From contig CP053915.1 in assembly GCA_021496925.1 (NCBI GenBank), forward strand, positions 4,243,501 through 4,307,500: a stretch of 64,000 nucleotides of DNA. Reading direction: 5' to 3'. Made by a program: the position numbers and the translations under genes. Below, one piece after another: positions 42,425 through 52,402 of this stretch (its first letter is position 1; every line of letters starts with the position of its first letter). Source of the stretch: Acidovorax sp. YS12 (GTDB lineage: Bacteria; Pseudomonadota; Gammaproteobacteria; Burkholderiales; Burkholderiaceae_C). The notes under the pieces were generated by a model, which was given only the letters and a program-made list of their open reading frames with translations, made no database searches and was not told the DNA's origin.

Positions 42425-43297
42425 TTACGCGCCGGGTGCACCCCATTGCTGGAGGAAGCCCGTGCTGAAACCTTTCAGGTACTGGGTATATCTCTGCTCG
42501 TTCTCGATACTGTGCGATGCCGCTTTCGTGCGAACGATCTGGTCGGCCAGTTCCTGCTGCAGCACCGCGTTTTCAAGAATGGCTTTGGCGATAGCCGCTG
42601 TGCCGTTTCCCGACTGCAAGGCTCCATCCTTGCCAAGCAAGTAGGCGCCTGCCAATTCGGGGTTGTAGCCGGCGGCTTCCATCAGCTCCGGCTCCCTCTC
42701 GTAGAGCCGATCCATGTTGTCGGCGGCGGCGTAGTTCTGTGCGATGAACAGCAGATCTGTGGCGTCCTTGTTGGAGAATTTCCGACGGTCGTGCCATGCG
42801 ATGAGCTTGAGTACGGCCAGGGATGGCAGGGAGCATGTGTTGACTACCAGCCCCGCGCCGAGGTCTACCACCAGCGTACTACGAAACGCATCCTCGAAGC
42901 CTGCCACGTTGAGCACCACGTCATTGCCTGGAGGCCACGCAATCTCGCCCGCAGGGTGCTCTATCCGGCCAAACGGGATCAAATCCAGGGGGATGCCTTT
43001 GGGGGCCCCGTAGTGCAGCCGGTGGGGCTTGCCATCCACGGCGTGGAACAAGCCCGTGCCAACGAGAACGTCCTTCAGGTGCTGAAAGCGGTCCCAGTCC
43101 TCAAGATAGATTCCGAGGTCCACGTCGCGTGTTGCACGCTTCACCTCCTGCCCGAAGACGTGGACCAAGGTGATGTCCCGCGCCATGGCGCCGCCCACAA
43201 AGAACGGGATTTCCAGCGCCGCGGTGGCGCTGCGCGCCTGCGTCAGGATCGCGCGCAGGGCAGGGTCTATGTCGCGGTCAGGAAGCCGTTTCAGCAT
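42425..43297 (-). CDS. abiEii: AbiEii-type nucleotidyltransferase toxin
   Basis: A 290-residue nucleotidyltransferase-like protein of the AbiEii family, the toxin of type IV AbiE abortive-infection systems. Active-site positions are present: FFVGGAMARD (33-41) and the paired aspartates in ATRDVDLGIYLED (55-67). The helical C-terminal half has LVVDLGAGLVVNTCSLPSLA and VLKLIAWHDRRKFSNKDATD. AbiEii relatives transfer nucleotides to tRNA acceptor ends and block growth on phage infection. It overlaps the abiEi gene by 20 bp. Its last codons lie in the short gap before the receptor cassette. Confidence 0.85.
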   Translation of the reverse strand: MLKRLPDRDIDPALRAILTQARSATAALEIPFFVGGAMARDITLVHVFGQEVKRATRDVDLGIYLEDWDRFQHLKDVLVGTGLFHAVDGKPHRLHYGAPKGIPLDLIPFGRIEHPAGEIAWPPGNDVVLNVAGFEDAFRSTLVVDLGAGLVVNTCSLPSLAVLKLIAWHDRRKFSNKDATDLLFIAQNYAAADNMDRLYEREPELMEAAGYNPELAGAYLLGKDGALQSGNGTAAIAKAILENAVLQQELADQIVRTKAASHSIENEQRYTQYLKGFSTGFLQQWGAPGA

Positions 43298-44300
43298 CGA
43301 AGATTTCCTTTTTCAGCAGGCTTGCCACGTCGCGGTTGCGGCTATCCAGGCTGGTCATGAGGTCCGCGTAGACCAGCAGCAAAGGGGCGATGGGCTCAGC
43401 GCTTGAATCGGGAGGCGTCCAGAAGGCGTCGAGGATTTCAACCGTACCGTTGGGATCGGGCCGCAGGCGATACTGCATCAACAGCTTTCCGCGGTCCTTC
43501 CAACAATAGATGGTGGCCTGCTCGGGCTGGATGTATGAGGTTTTGAGCGCGGCGCCGACCTCGCCCCCCCAGGCAGCGTCTTCGGGCTGCAGTTTTGCAT
43601 CCTTCCACCACCATCCATTTTGCGGTGCGTACCGCTGAGGTTTGAGCTTGCTGCGCAGTGCGATGGGGTAGTTGCGGGCCCACTCCGTCCGCAGGGTGTC
43701 CGCGGCGAGAAGCCTGCGGCTTTTGGTGTCACCGGGGCTCAAGTGGCCCAGGCGTCGAAGGCCTTCCATCGCCTTCGCAGCGGAGCCCAGGGAGACCCCC
43801 GCCTTTGTGGCAATGTCACGTATCGGGCGCCCCGGCATGTCGGGTTCTGTCAGCAAGGTGAAGATGACCCGCAAGGCGCTTGCGGACCCCATTACCTCAT
43901 GACCAGAGCCAGGGGGCTCTTGTTCAAGCCGTTGCTTGCCAGAGATAAAGACATAGCAGCCAGGAACGTCGATGAAGGCGTTCCCTGCGGTGTCCATGAA
44001 GTTCAACCCGGCATCCTGGAAAAGGGCGGCATTTTTCTTCGACATGTAGGGCACAACAAGCAGCCGATTCAGGTGACGGGAGGTTTTTGAACGCCGCGCC
44101 TCCTGTGCACCCAGGGTTTCGATACGGACAACGGTTTTCACTTCCACCGCGAATCGATGGGCAGGGCCTTCCTTGATGCGCAGTGCGAGGATGGCATCTG
44201 CGTCGCCGGGTGATGCAAGCGCTTCATGTTCACAAACCTTCCAGCTCAAAGGGGGGCTCGTGGCCTCCATCGCCTTGGTGAGAATGCTGCTGAAGTTCAT
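43278..44300 (-). CDS. abiEi: AbiEi-type antitoxin/regulator
   Basis: A 340-residue type IV antitoxin. From ATG 44300 (MNFSSILTKAMEATSPPLSW) it has an N-terminal region of about 150 residues with FAVEVKTVVRIETL and NRLLVVPYMSKKNAALFQDA. A winged-helix segment follows (SALRVIFTLLTEPDMPGRPI, RDIATKAGVSLGSAAKAMEG). Type IV antitoxins do not bind the toxin; they repress the operon and counter its effect. An inverted repeat just upstream fits autorepression. It is the first gene of the pair and overlaps abiEii by 20 bp. Confidence 0.82.
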   Translation of the reverse strand: MNFSSILTKAMEATSPPLSWKVCEHEALASPGDADAILALRIKEGPAHRFAVEVKTVVRIETLGAQEARRSKTSRHLNRLLVVPYMSKKNAALFQDAGLNFMDTAGNAFIDVPGCYVFISGKQRLEQEPPGSGHEVMGSASALRVIFTLLTEPDMPGRPIRDIATKAGVSLGSAAKAMEGLRRLGHLSPGDTKSRRLLAADTLRTEWARNYPIALRSKLKPQRYAPQNGWWWKDAKLQPEDAAWGGEVGAALKTSYIQPEQATIYCWKDRGKLLMQYRLRPDPNGTVEILDAFWTPPDSSAEPIAPLLLVYADLMTSLDSRNRDVASLLKKEIFDAETAS

Positions 44301-44310
44301 TTGTTCGGCA

Positions 44311-44329
44311 TGTTCATAAAAAATGAACA
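44311..44329. promoter_or_regulatory. Inverted repeat upstream of abiEi
   Basis: tgttcat-aaaaa-atgaaca, perfect 7-bp half-sites, 10 bp before the abiEi start. A further aatgaac half-site follows at 44339. It is a probable operator for AbiEi. Confidence 0.6.
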
Positions 44330-44368
44330 AGCATAATAAATGAACAAAGGGTTCAGGAAACTCGCCTA

Positions 44369-44528
44369 GTGTCGCGTCAACGGTCGGATGTCGAAGGCTG
44401 CACGCAGCCATCGGATTGCAGCGCAAGGCGCAGTGCGCAGCCCATGCCGAGCGCATGGGCAAGCGATGCAACGCAGCGATGCAATTCGAGGGCAAGTGCA
44501 GACCGGCATCTGACCGTTGACGCGACAC
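44369..44528. repeat. 160-bp long imperfect palindrome
   Basis: The ends gtgtcgcgtcaacggtcgga and tctgaccgttgacgcgacac are inverted with one mismatch. The whole element is roughly self-complementary: both strands open a frame beginning MSRQRSD. It lies between abiEi and the IS5-type element, outside the IS ends. It looks like a MITE or remnant IS end; no partner copy is in the window. Confidence 0.65.
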
Positions 44529-44561
44529 GGGTCTCCATGCTGTTCAGTTGGCGTGCTTTCT

Positions 44562-45849
44562 GGGAACCTCTCAAAACCCATCCGCTCTCTTCCTGACCCG
44601 AGAAGCCTGACCCGCCCCTTGCCATGATCACACCCCGCAGCGCGCTGAAGTTTGACCTGTTCGCCGAGGCCTCGCGCCAGCACAAGAGGGACGAGGTGGG
44701 CGATCCGCTGCAGGTGATCGCGCGGCACATCGACTTCGGAGCCCTGGCCGGGCTGGTGGATGCCTTGATCGAGCGTGGCGATGGCCGCCGGGGTGGCCGG
44801 CCGGCCTATCCCACCGAGGTGATGGTGCGCATCCTGGTCTTGAAGCGGCTGTACAACCTGTCCGATGAGCAGATGGAGTACCAGTTGCTGGATCGGGCGA
44901 GCTACCAGCGCTTTTGCCTGCTGCAGGATGCGATGAACGTGCCGGACCGCAACACGATCTGGCGCTTCGGCGAGCGGCTGGGCGTGGATGGGGCCACGGT
45001 GCTGTTCCAGGGAGTGGATGCGCAACTGCACCGCCATGGCTACATGGCCCGGGGCGGACAAGCCATCGATGCGACGCTGGTGCCCGCGCCGCGCCAGCGC
45101 CTGGACAGGCCGGAGCGCGAGGCCCTGGCCGAAGGCAGAACGCCCGATTGGAGCGAGGCCGAGCGCCGGCAAAGGGATGTGGATGCCACGCACACGAAGA
45201 AGCACGGCAAGAGCTACTTCGGCTACAAGCTCAGCGTGAGCGTGGACCTCAAGCACGGCTTCATCCGCCGCATCGCCACGGGCACGGCCAGCGAGCACGA
45301 CGGACACCACTTCGACGAGGTGCTGGACATGCACAACACCGGGCGGGCAGTGCATGCGGACAAGGCCTACCCGAGCCGCCAAAGGCGCCAGATGCTGCAA
45401 GTGCTGGGATTCGTGGATGCGATGCAGCGCAGGGCCCAGCCGGGCCAGCCCCTGAGCGAGTGCCAGAAGCGGCGCAACCAGCGCATTGCCAGCAAGCGTG
45501 CCCGGGTCGAACATGCGTTTGCCGGCATCCGGCACATGGGCGGCAAGTTCGTGCGCACGATCGGGCAGGCGCGCGCCACGGTGGCGATGACGATGATGGC
45601 TGCCTGCTACAACATGAAGCGCCTGGCGTCGTTCCTGCATCGGGGAGTGGATGCGTTCTTCAAGCCCCAACCCGGCACCTGCAAGGCACAGGTGCGTCCG
45701 CACACAGCGAAAGCCTGAGCCATCGGGGCTGCAAGGCCCCTCAATGCACGAGGTGCAGACCGCCGTAAGGCCTCATCGCGCATTCAAAACGGCTGGCGTC
45801 CAATCGTGCCTATTCGGATCCGTCAATCATGGGGTTGTGAGAGGTTCCC
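44562..45849 (+). mobile_element. IS5-family insertion sequence, 1288 bp
   Basis: Imperfect terminal inverted repeats gggaacctctcaaaaccc (left) and its counterpart gggttgtgagaggttccc (right) enclose one transposase gene. The element is flanked by the 4-bp direct repeat ttct (44558-44561 and 45850-45853), a typical IS5-family target duplication. The intact duplication and frame suggest a recent insertion. It sits 21 bp from the fecR stop codon and does not break a gene. Confidence 0.9.
44624..45718 (+). CDS. IS5-family transposase
   Basis: A 364-residue DDE transposase. The N-terminal DUF772-type region has RRGGRPAYPTEVMVRILVLK and the DDE_Tnp_1 core shows the expected acids: QAIDATLVPAPRQ (first Asp), AVHADKAYPSRQRR (second Asp) and SKRARVEHAFAGIRHMGGKF (Glu). 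It is full length and uninterrupted, so probably active. ATG 44624 (MITPRSALKFDLFAEA) is 62 bp inside the left end. The right end follows 131 bp after the stop. Confidence 0.94.
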   Translation: MITPRSALKFDLFAEASRQHKRDEVGDPLQVIARHIDFGALAGLVDALIERGDGRRGGRPAYPTEVMVRILVLKRLYNLSDEQMEYQLLDRASYQRFCLLQDAMNVPDRNTIWRFGERLGVDGATVLFQGVDAQLHRHGYMARGGQAIDATLVPAPRQRLDRPEREALAEGRTPDWSEAERRQRDVDATHTKKHGKSYFGYKLSVSVDLKHGFIRRIATGTASEHDGHHFDEVLDMHNTGRAVHADKAYPSRQRRQMLQVLGFVDAMQRRAQPGQPLSECQKRRNQRIASKRARVEHAFAGIRHMGGKFVRTIGQARATVAMTMMAACYNMKRLASFLHRGVDAFFKPQPGTCKAQVRPHTAKA

Positions 45850-45870
45850 TTCTGTCACTGTGGGAGCGGT

Positions 45871-46830
45871 TCAGCGCCGCTGTATGACCGCCGTTCCGTC
45901 GGCCTCGATGTGCACATTGACGGGGGCCATCTGGGGCAGCAGCCGCAAGAAGCTCTCGGCGTCGGCCACGCTGACCGAAGCGGTCACGCGCGAATCCTTC
46001 CCGGCCGGGCCTGCGAGTACGACAGGCGCCTGGCGGTAGCGCGAGAAGGTGGTGGCGATTTCGGCAAGGTCCGCATTGCGCAGGTCGATGAATCCTCGTT
46101 CGAAGGCAAAGGCGCCGGCCGCGTCGTGCGGGACGCGGGCGAGCTGGGCCTGTGCGCTGGCCGGCGCGGAGAGTTCGGCCACTTCGCCGTTGTGCAGCAG
46201 GATGCGCTGGCGCCGCCAGAAGGGGCCGGTCTCGACCTGGACGCGCCCGTGATCGACGCTGACCCGGGTGCGGTCGGCGAGCCGATTGACGGCAAAGCGC
46301 GTGCCGAGCACGGTGACGCGCAGGCCGCCGGCCTCGACGATGAAGGGGCGGCCGCCGTCATGCACGACGTCGAAGGCGGCCTCGCCTTGCTGGAGGGCCA
46401 CGCGGCGTTCGGCCCGGCTGTAGACGATGTCGGCCGCGCTGGCGGCACCGAGCGAGAGCTGGCTGCCGTCGCCGAGTGCGCCGCGCCGGGGCTGGCCGGT
46501 TTCACTGCGCAGGGCGGTGGTCCAGACGGCGGTGTTGCGCCATTGCCACCAGATGGCCTCGCCGCCCAGGCCGGCCAGCAGAACGGCGCTCAGCCCGTGC
46601 TTGAGCGCCTGCCGGCGCTGCTGGCGCCGCTGCTCCAGCCCCTGGCTGATGGCGTCCCAGCTCTTGGCGTTGTCCAGGCGCTGCCAGAAGTTCTCGAAGG
46701 CGGCGTATTCACGGGCGTGCTCCGGGTTGCTTGCCAGCCAGGCTTCGAAACGGCCCCGCTCCGGGTCGTCGGCTTCTGCGTTGTGCATGCGGGCGAACCA
46801 GCGCGCCGCCTCTTCGTGTACCCGGCTCAA
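45871..46830 (-). CDS. fecR: FecR-family anti-sigma factor/signal transducer
   Basis: About 319 residues. A cytoplasmic N-terminal DUF4880 domain (EEAARWFARMHNAEADDPER, WLASNPEHAREYAAFENFWQ) binds the sigma factor, then a membrane segment (HGLSAVLLAGLGGEAIWWQW) and a periplasmic FecR domain (SQLSLGAASAADIVYSRAER, VTVLGTRFAVNRLADRTRVS). TTG 46830 is preferred as start since it keeps the whole DUF4880 domain and overlaps the fecI stop by 4 bp (TTGA). It should relay ligand binding by STN-type receptors R1 and R2 to FecI. Confidence 0.88.
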   Translation of the reverse strand: MSRVHEEAARWFARMHNAEADDPERGRFEAWLASNPEHAREYAAFENFWQRLDNAKSWDAISQGLEQRRQQRRQALKHGLSAVLLAGLGGEAIWWQWRNTAVWTTALRSETGQPRRGALGDGSQLSLGAASAADIVYSRAERRVALQQGEAAFDVVHDGGRPFIVEAGGLRVTVLGTRFAVNRLADRTRVSVDHGRVQVETGPFWRRQRILLHNGEVAELSAPASAQAQLARVPHDAAGAFAFERGFIDLRNADLAEIATTFSRYRQAPVVLAGPAGKDSRVTASVSVADAESFLRLLPQMAPVNVHIEADGTAVIQRR

Positions 46831-47357
46831 GCTGCCAGTTCCTCGGCAGCGCGCAGATCGACCATGGTGCGCATGACATGGTTTTCCACGGCGCGCACGG
46901 AAATGCCGAGGCGTTCGGCGATCTCGCGGCAACTGAATCCGTCGATGCGGAACAGCCAGAAAATGTCGCGCCGCTTGGCCGGCAGGCGGTCGAGTACGCG
47001 TTGCGCTGCCTCCAGGCCGGCGCGCAACTGTGCAATATGTTCTGCCGATGGGGTGGTGCCGGCAAAGTCGCCTTCAGCCACCCAGTCTTCATAATCGGGC
47101 AGGGAGATCCAGCGTGCGTCGTTGCGGCGATGGTCGGACAGCACGGAACTGACCACGGTGCGCAGGTAGGCATGCGGCTGCGCGATGGGTTCGCGGGCCG
47201 CCGTCAGCGCGAGACGGATCAAGGCGTCATGCAGCACGTCGGATGCGCGGTGCACACACCCCGTGCGCCGTTTGATGCCACCGAGCAGATCGGCGTATGC
47301 CCACCGCAAATCCACCCCGTGCCAAATCTCGTTTCCCTGACGTACAGATGCTTTCAT
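46827..47357 (-). CDS. fecI: FecI-type ECF sigma factor
   Basis: A 176-residue extracytoplasmic-function sigma factor of the iron-starvation group. Region 2 is in the N-terminal half (DVLHDALIRLALTA, HAYLRTVVSSVLSDHRRNDA) and region 4 in VLDRLPAKRRDIFWLFRIDG, then FSCREIAERLGISVRAVENH. It is coupled to fecR by a 4-bp overlap. It probably directs transcription of the two STN receptors, whose upstream cassettes are shared. A perfect inverted repeat lies before its start. Confidence 0.9.
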   Translation of the reverse strand: MKASVRQGNEIWHGVDLRWAYADLLGGIKRRTGCVHRASDVLHDALIRLALTAAREPIAQPHAYLRTVVSSVLSDHRRNDARWISLPDYEDWVAEGDFAGTTPSAEHIAQLRAGLEAAQRVLDRLPAKRRDIFWLFRIDGFSCREIAERLGISVRAVENHVMRTMVDLRAAEELAA

Positions 47358-47371
47358 CGCACTTTTCCGGA

Positions 47372-47403
47372 CAACCGTTATGGCAATTGTGACATAACGG
47401 TTG
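47372..47403. promoter_or_regulatory. Perfect inverted repeat upstream of fecI
   Basis: caaccgttatg-gcaattgtga-cataacggttg: 11-bp arms with a 10-bp spacer, ending 14 bp before the fecI start codon. It is symmetrical enough to be an operator; it does not closely match the usual Fur-box pattern. Confidence 0.55.
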
Positions 47404-47437
47404 CAGGGCTAATCCGCAAGGGCGCCGTGGTCTGCGG

Positions 47438-47794
47438 CTAGCGCCGTAGCAGGCGGCGCATCTTGGTGAGGATGGGCGCTGCGGCATGGGTGCAGGTGCG
47501 TTCGAGTTCGTCGTATTGCGCCAGCAATGCCAGGCCCGCCGGGGTGACCGTGGCGCCGCCCCCTCTGCTGCCGCCAGCGGCGGTTTCGATGAGGGGCGCC
47601 GGTACCGCGCGCTGCAGTTCGTTCAGCAGGGACCAGGCGCGTTTGTAGCTCATGCCCAGCAAACGGGCGGCGCCCGAGATCGAGCCTTGTTCGGCCACTG
47701 CGCGCAGCAGTTCCATCTTGCCTGGGCCGATCGGTACCACGTCGCCCAGGCGCACGCGCGGGCGGATGATTTCAGGTCGCAAGGGCTTGGTCAC
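47438..47794 (-). CDS. ModE-like winged-helix regulator (N-terminal domain only)
   Basis: A 118-residue DNA-binding protein matching the LysR-like N-terminal domain of ModE: KMELLRAVAEQGSISGAARL, LGMSYKRAWSLLNELQRAVP, GGATVTPAGLALLAQYDELE. It has no C-terminal TOBE molybdate-binding domain, as in the single-domain members often annotated as molybdenum-dependent regulators. The effector and targets are not evident. It is divergent from maeB and marks the right border of the accessory region. Confidence 0.85.
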   Translation of the reverse strand: MTKPLRPEIIRPRVRLGDVVPIGPGKMELLRAVAEQGSISGAARLLGMSYKRAWSLLNELQRAVPAPLIETAAGGSRGGGATVTPAGLALLAQYDELERTCTHAAAPILTKMRRLLRR

Positions 47795-47865
47795 GGTGTG
47801 CGCTCATGGGTAGGCGGGCGTTGCGGTGCCGATTATGGCGGCGGCTGGCGCGTTCTATGATGGAG

Positions 47866-47900
47866 GGCTGCCAGCCAGCACGCTGGCAGCCTTATTTTTC
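47866..47900 (+). terminator. Terminator-like hairpin directly in front of maeB
   Basis: A perfect 10-bp stem (ggctgccagc/gctggcagcc, 6-base loop) followed by ttattttt, 12 bp before the maeB start. A tatgat box lies just upstream at 47856. It could be a terminator for rightward readthrough, an attenuator, or a 5' stabilising hairpin. Confidence 0.55.
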
Positions 47901-47911
47901 TGGACTGTCCC

Positions 47912-50224
<2,313 letters not shown>

Positions 50225-50248
50225 ACGCCGCGGCCTCCCGTGTGCAAG

Positions 50249-50284
50249 GCCCCATGCGCCCGTCCAGGGCGCATGGGGCTTTTT
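50249..50284 (+). terminator. Intrinsic terminator after maeB
   Basis: A perfect 13-bp stem (gccccatgcgccc/gggcgcatggggc) with a 5-base loop, followed by five T. Confidence 0.9.
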
Positions 50285-50292
50285 CATGCCAA

Positions 50293-50346
50293 ATCGGCCT
50301 CAAACGCTTGTCCAGCAAGCGCAAGCAGCTCCTCTATCAATAGCAA
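50293..50346. repeat. Dispersed agcgcttg repeat, copy H
   Basis: The run atcggcctcaaacgcttgtc is followed by cagcaagcgcaagcagctcc and tctatcaatag. It lies between the maeB terminator and the ABC importer promoter region. Confidence 0.7.
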
Positions 50347-50451
50347 ATGGCGCACCACCCGGGTGCATCGGGGGCCGTCGCGGGCTGGCATCGTTCTTGC
50401 AAAGTGCTTCGCGTCATCCCTTATTTCCTGCCGATCAAGCGGGTACGCGCC

Positions 50452-51480
50452 ATGCACACCAAACGCATCCTCCTGAAAGCCGCCGCTGCAGCAGCCCTGC
50501 TGCTGGCAGGCGCCGCCGCCCACGCTGCCACGCCCATCAAGTTCCAGCTCGACTGGCGCTTCGAGGGCCCGGCGGCCTTCTTCCTGCTGCCCACGGCCAA
50601 GGGCTATTTCAAGGCCGCAGGCCTCGACGTGACGGTGGATGCGGGCAACGGCTCGGGCGGCGCCGTGCAGCGCGTGGCCTCGGGCACCTACGACATGGGC
50701 TTTGCCGACCTGGCCGCGCTCATGGAGTTCCACGCCAACAACCCCGACGCGCCCCACAAGCCCGTGGCCGTGATGATGGTCTACAACAACACGCCGGCGT
50801 CCGTGATGGCCTTGAAGAAAAGCGGCATCGCCCAGCCGGCGGACCTGGCGGGCAAGAAGCTGGGCGCACCGGTGTTCGACGCCGGCCGCCGCGCCTTCCC
50901 CATCTTCGCCCAGGCCAACAAGGTGGGCAGCGTGCAGTGGACCGCCATGGACCCGCCGCTGCGCGAGACCATGCTGGTGCGCGGCGACGTGGACGCGATC
51001 ACCGGCTTCACCTTCACCTCGCTGCTCAACCTGGAGGCGCGCGGCGCCAAGGCCAGCGAGGTGGTGGTGCTGCCCTATGCCGACTTCGGCGTGAAGCTCT
51101 ACGGCAACGTGATCATCGCCAGCCCGAAGCTGGTGAAGGAGAACCCGGGCGCCATCAAGGCCTTCCTGCAGGCCTTCGCCAAGGGCGCGAAGGAGGTGAT
51201 GGCCAACCCTGCCGCCGCCATTGCCTACGTGAAGGAGCGCGACGGCATCGTCAACACGCAACTGGAGACGCGGCGCCTGCAACTGGCCATCGACACCGTG
51301 GTCAACAGCCCGGATGCGCGCGCCGAGGGCTTCGGGCAGGTCGTGCCCGCGCGCCTGTCGCTGATGGCGTCGCAGGTGTCCGACGCCTTCGCCACCAAGA
51401 CGCGCGTGAACCCCGACGCGGTGTGGAACGGCAGCTTCCTGCCCGACGCGGCGGCGCTGGCGATCCTGCCGAAGAAGTAA
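50452..51480 (+). CDS. NMT1/SsuA-type ABC transporter substrate-binding protein
   Basis: A 342-residue periplasmic binding protein. ATG 50452 (MHTKRILLKAAAAAALLLAG) gives a normal signal peptide ending AHA-AT. The mature part is NMT1/THI5-like: FQLDWRFEGPAAFFLLPTAK, GSGGAVQRVASGTYDMGFAD, LAGKKLGAPVFDAGRRAFPI. Relatives bind sulfonates, nitrate, pyrimidine precursors or aromatic acids. The first gene of a three-gene importer, followed by ATPase and permease. The ligand cannot be told from sequence alone. Confidence 0.9.
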   Translation: MHTKRILLKAAAAAALLLAGAAAHAATPIKFQLDWRFEGPAAFFLLPTAKGYFKAAGLDVTVDAGNGSGGAVQRVASGTYDMGFADLAALMEFHANNPDAPHKPVAVMMVYNNTPASVMALKKSGIAQPADLAGKKLGAPVFDAGRRAFPIFAQANKVGSVQWTAMDPPLRETMLVRGDVDAITGFTFTSLLNLEARGAKASEVVVLPYADFGVKLYGNVIIASPKLVKENPGAIKAFLQAFAKGAKEVMANPAAAIAYVKERDGIVNTQLETRRLQLAIDTVVNSPDARAEGFGQVVPARLSLMASQVSDAFATKTRVNPDAVWNGSFLPDAAALAILPKK

Positions 51481-51487
51481 TTTGCTC

Positions 51488-51541
51488 TTGTTTCAATAGC
51501 TTCTGGCGCTTGCTGCACAAGCGCCAGGGCCTGGTTTTGCC
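51488..51541. repeat. Dispersed agcgcttg repeat, copy I
   Basis: The run ttgtttcaatagcttctggc is followed by gcttgctgcacaagcgccag and ggcctggtttt. It lies inside the importer operon, between binding-protein and ATPase genes, so it is transcribed with them. Confidence 0.7.
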
Positions 51542-51542
51542 C

Positions 51543-52379
51543 ATGACATCCTCCACCCCGCCCGCTGACGCCCCTTTCGTGGAATTCCGCGATGTCTGGC
51601 TCGCGTACAACGACGAACTGCTGCGCGCCAACCATTTCGCGGTCGAGGCCATCGACCTGCAAGTGCCCCGGGGCGCGTTCATCGCCATCGTCGGCCCGTC
51701 GGGCTGCGGCAAGTCCACCTTCATGAAGCTCACCACGGGGCTGCGCATGCCCTCCATGGGCAGGATCCTGATCGACGGCCAGCCGGTGACCGGGCCGCTG
51801 AAGATCTCGGGCATGGCGTTCCAGGCGCCCTCGCTGCTGCCCTGGCGCACCACGCTGGACAACGTGCTGCTGCCGCTGGAGATCGTGGAGCCGCACCGCA
51901 GCCAGTTCAAGGCCCGGCGCAAGGAATACGAAGCCCGCGCGCGCGCCCTGCTGCAGAAGGTGGGCCTGGCCGGCTACGAGGACAAATACCCCTGGCAGCT
52001 ATCGGGCGGCATGCAGCAGCGCGCGTCCATCTGCCGCGCGCTCATCCACGAGCCCAAGATGCTGCTGCTCGACGAGCCCTTCGGCGCGCTCGACGCCTTC
52101 ACGCGCGAGGAGCTGTGGTGCATCCTGCGCGACCTGCAGGCCGAGCAGAAATTCAACGTCATCCTGGTCACGCACGACCTGCGCGAGAGCGTGTTCCTGG
52201 CCGACACGGTGTACGTGATGAGCAGGAGTCCCGGCCGCTTCGTGGTGCGCCGCGACATCGCGCTGCCGCGCCCGCGCGACCTGGAGCTGACCTACACGCG
52301 CGAATTCACCGACATCGTGCACGAGCTGCGCGGTCACATCGGCGCCATGCGCAAGGCCGGCGCCGTGATCAACCAGTAA
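51543..52379 (+). CDS. SsuB/TauB-type ABC transporter ATP-binding protein
   Basis: A 278-residue ATPase of the nitrate/sulfonate/taurine importer class. Walker A VGPSGCGKSTFMKLTTGL, Q-loop MAFQAPSLLPWRT, signature WQLSGGMQQRASICRALI, Walker B MLLLDEPFGALDAFTREELW and H-loop LVTHDLRESVFLAD are all present. ATG 51543 (MTSSTPPADAPFVEFRDVW) is taken as the start; the in-frame sequence before it is repeat DNA. Partner permease 23 bp downstream. Confidence 0.92.
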   Translation: MTSSTPPADAPFVEFRDVWLAYNDELLRANHFAVEAIDLQVPRGAFIAIVGPSGCGKSTFMKLTTGLRMPSMGRILIDGQPVTGPLKISGMAFQAPSLLPWRTTLDNVLLPLEIVEPHRSQFKARRKEYEARARALLQKVGLAGYEDKYPWQLSGGMQQRASICRALIHEPKMLLLDEPFGALDAFTREELWCILRDLQAEQKFNVILVTHDLRESVFLADTVYVMSRSPGRFVVRRDIALPRPRDLELTYTREFTDIVHELRGHIGAMRKAGAVINQ

Positions 52380-52402
52380 GCGCAGGCAGAAGGACTTTCC
52401 CC

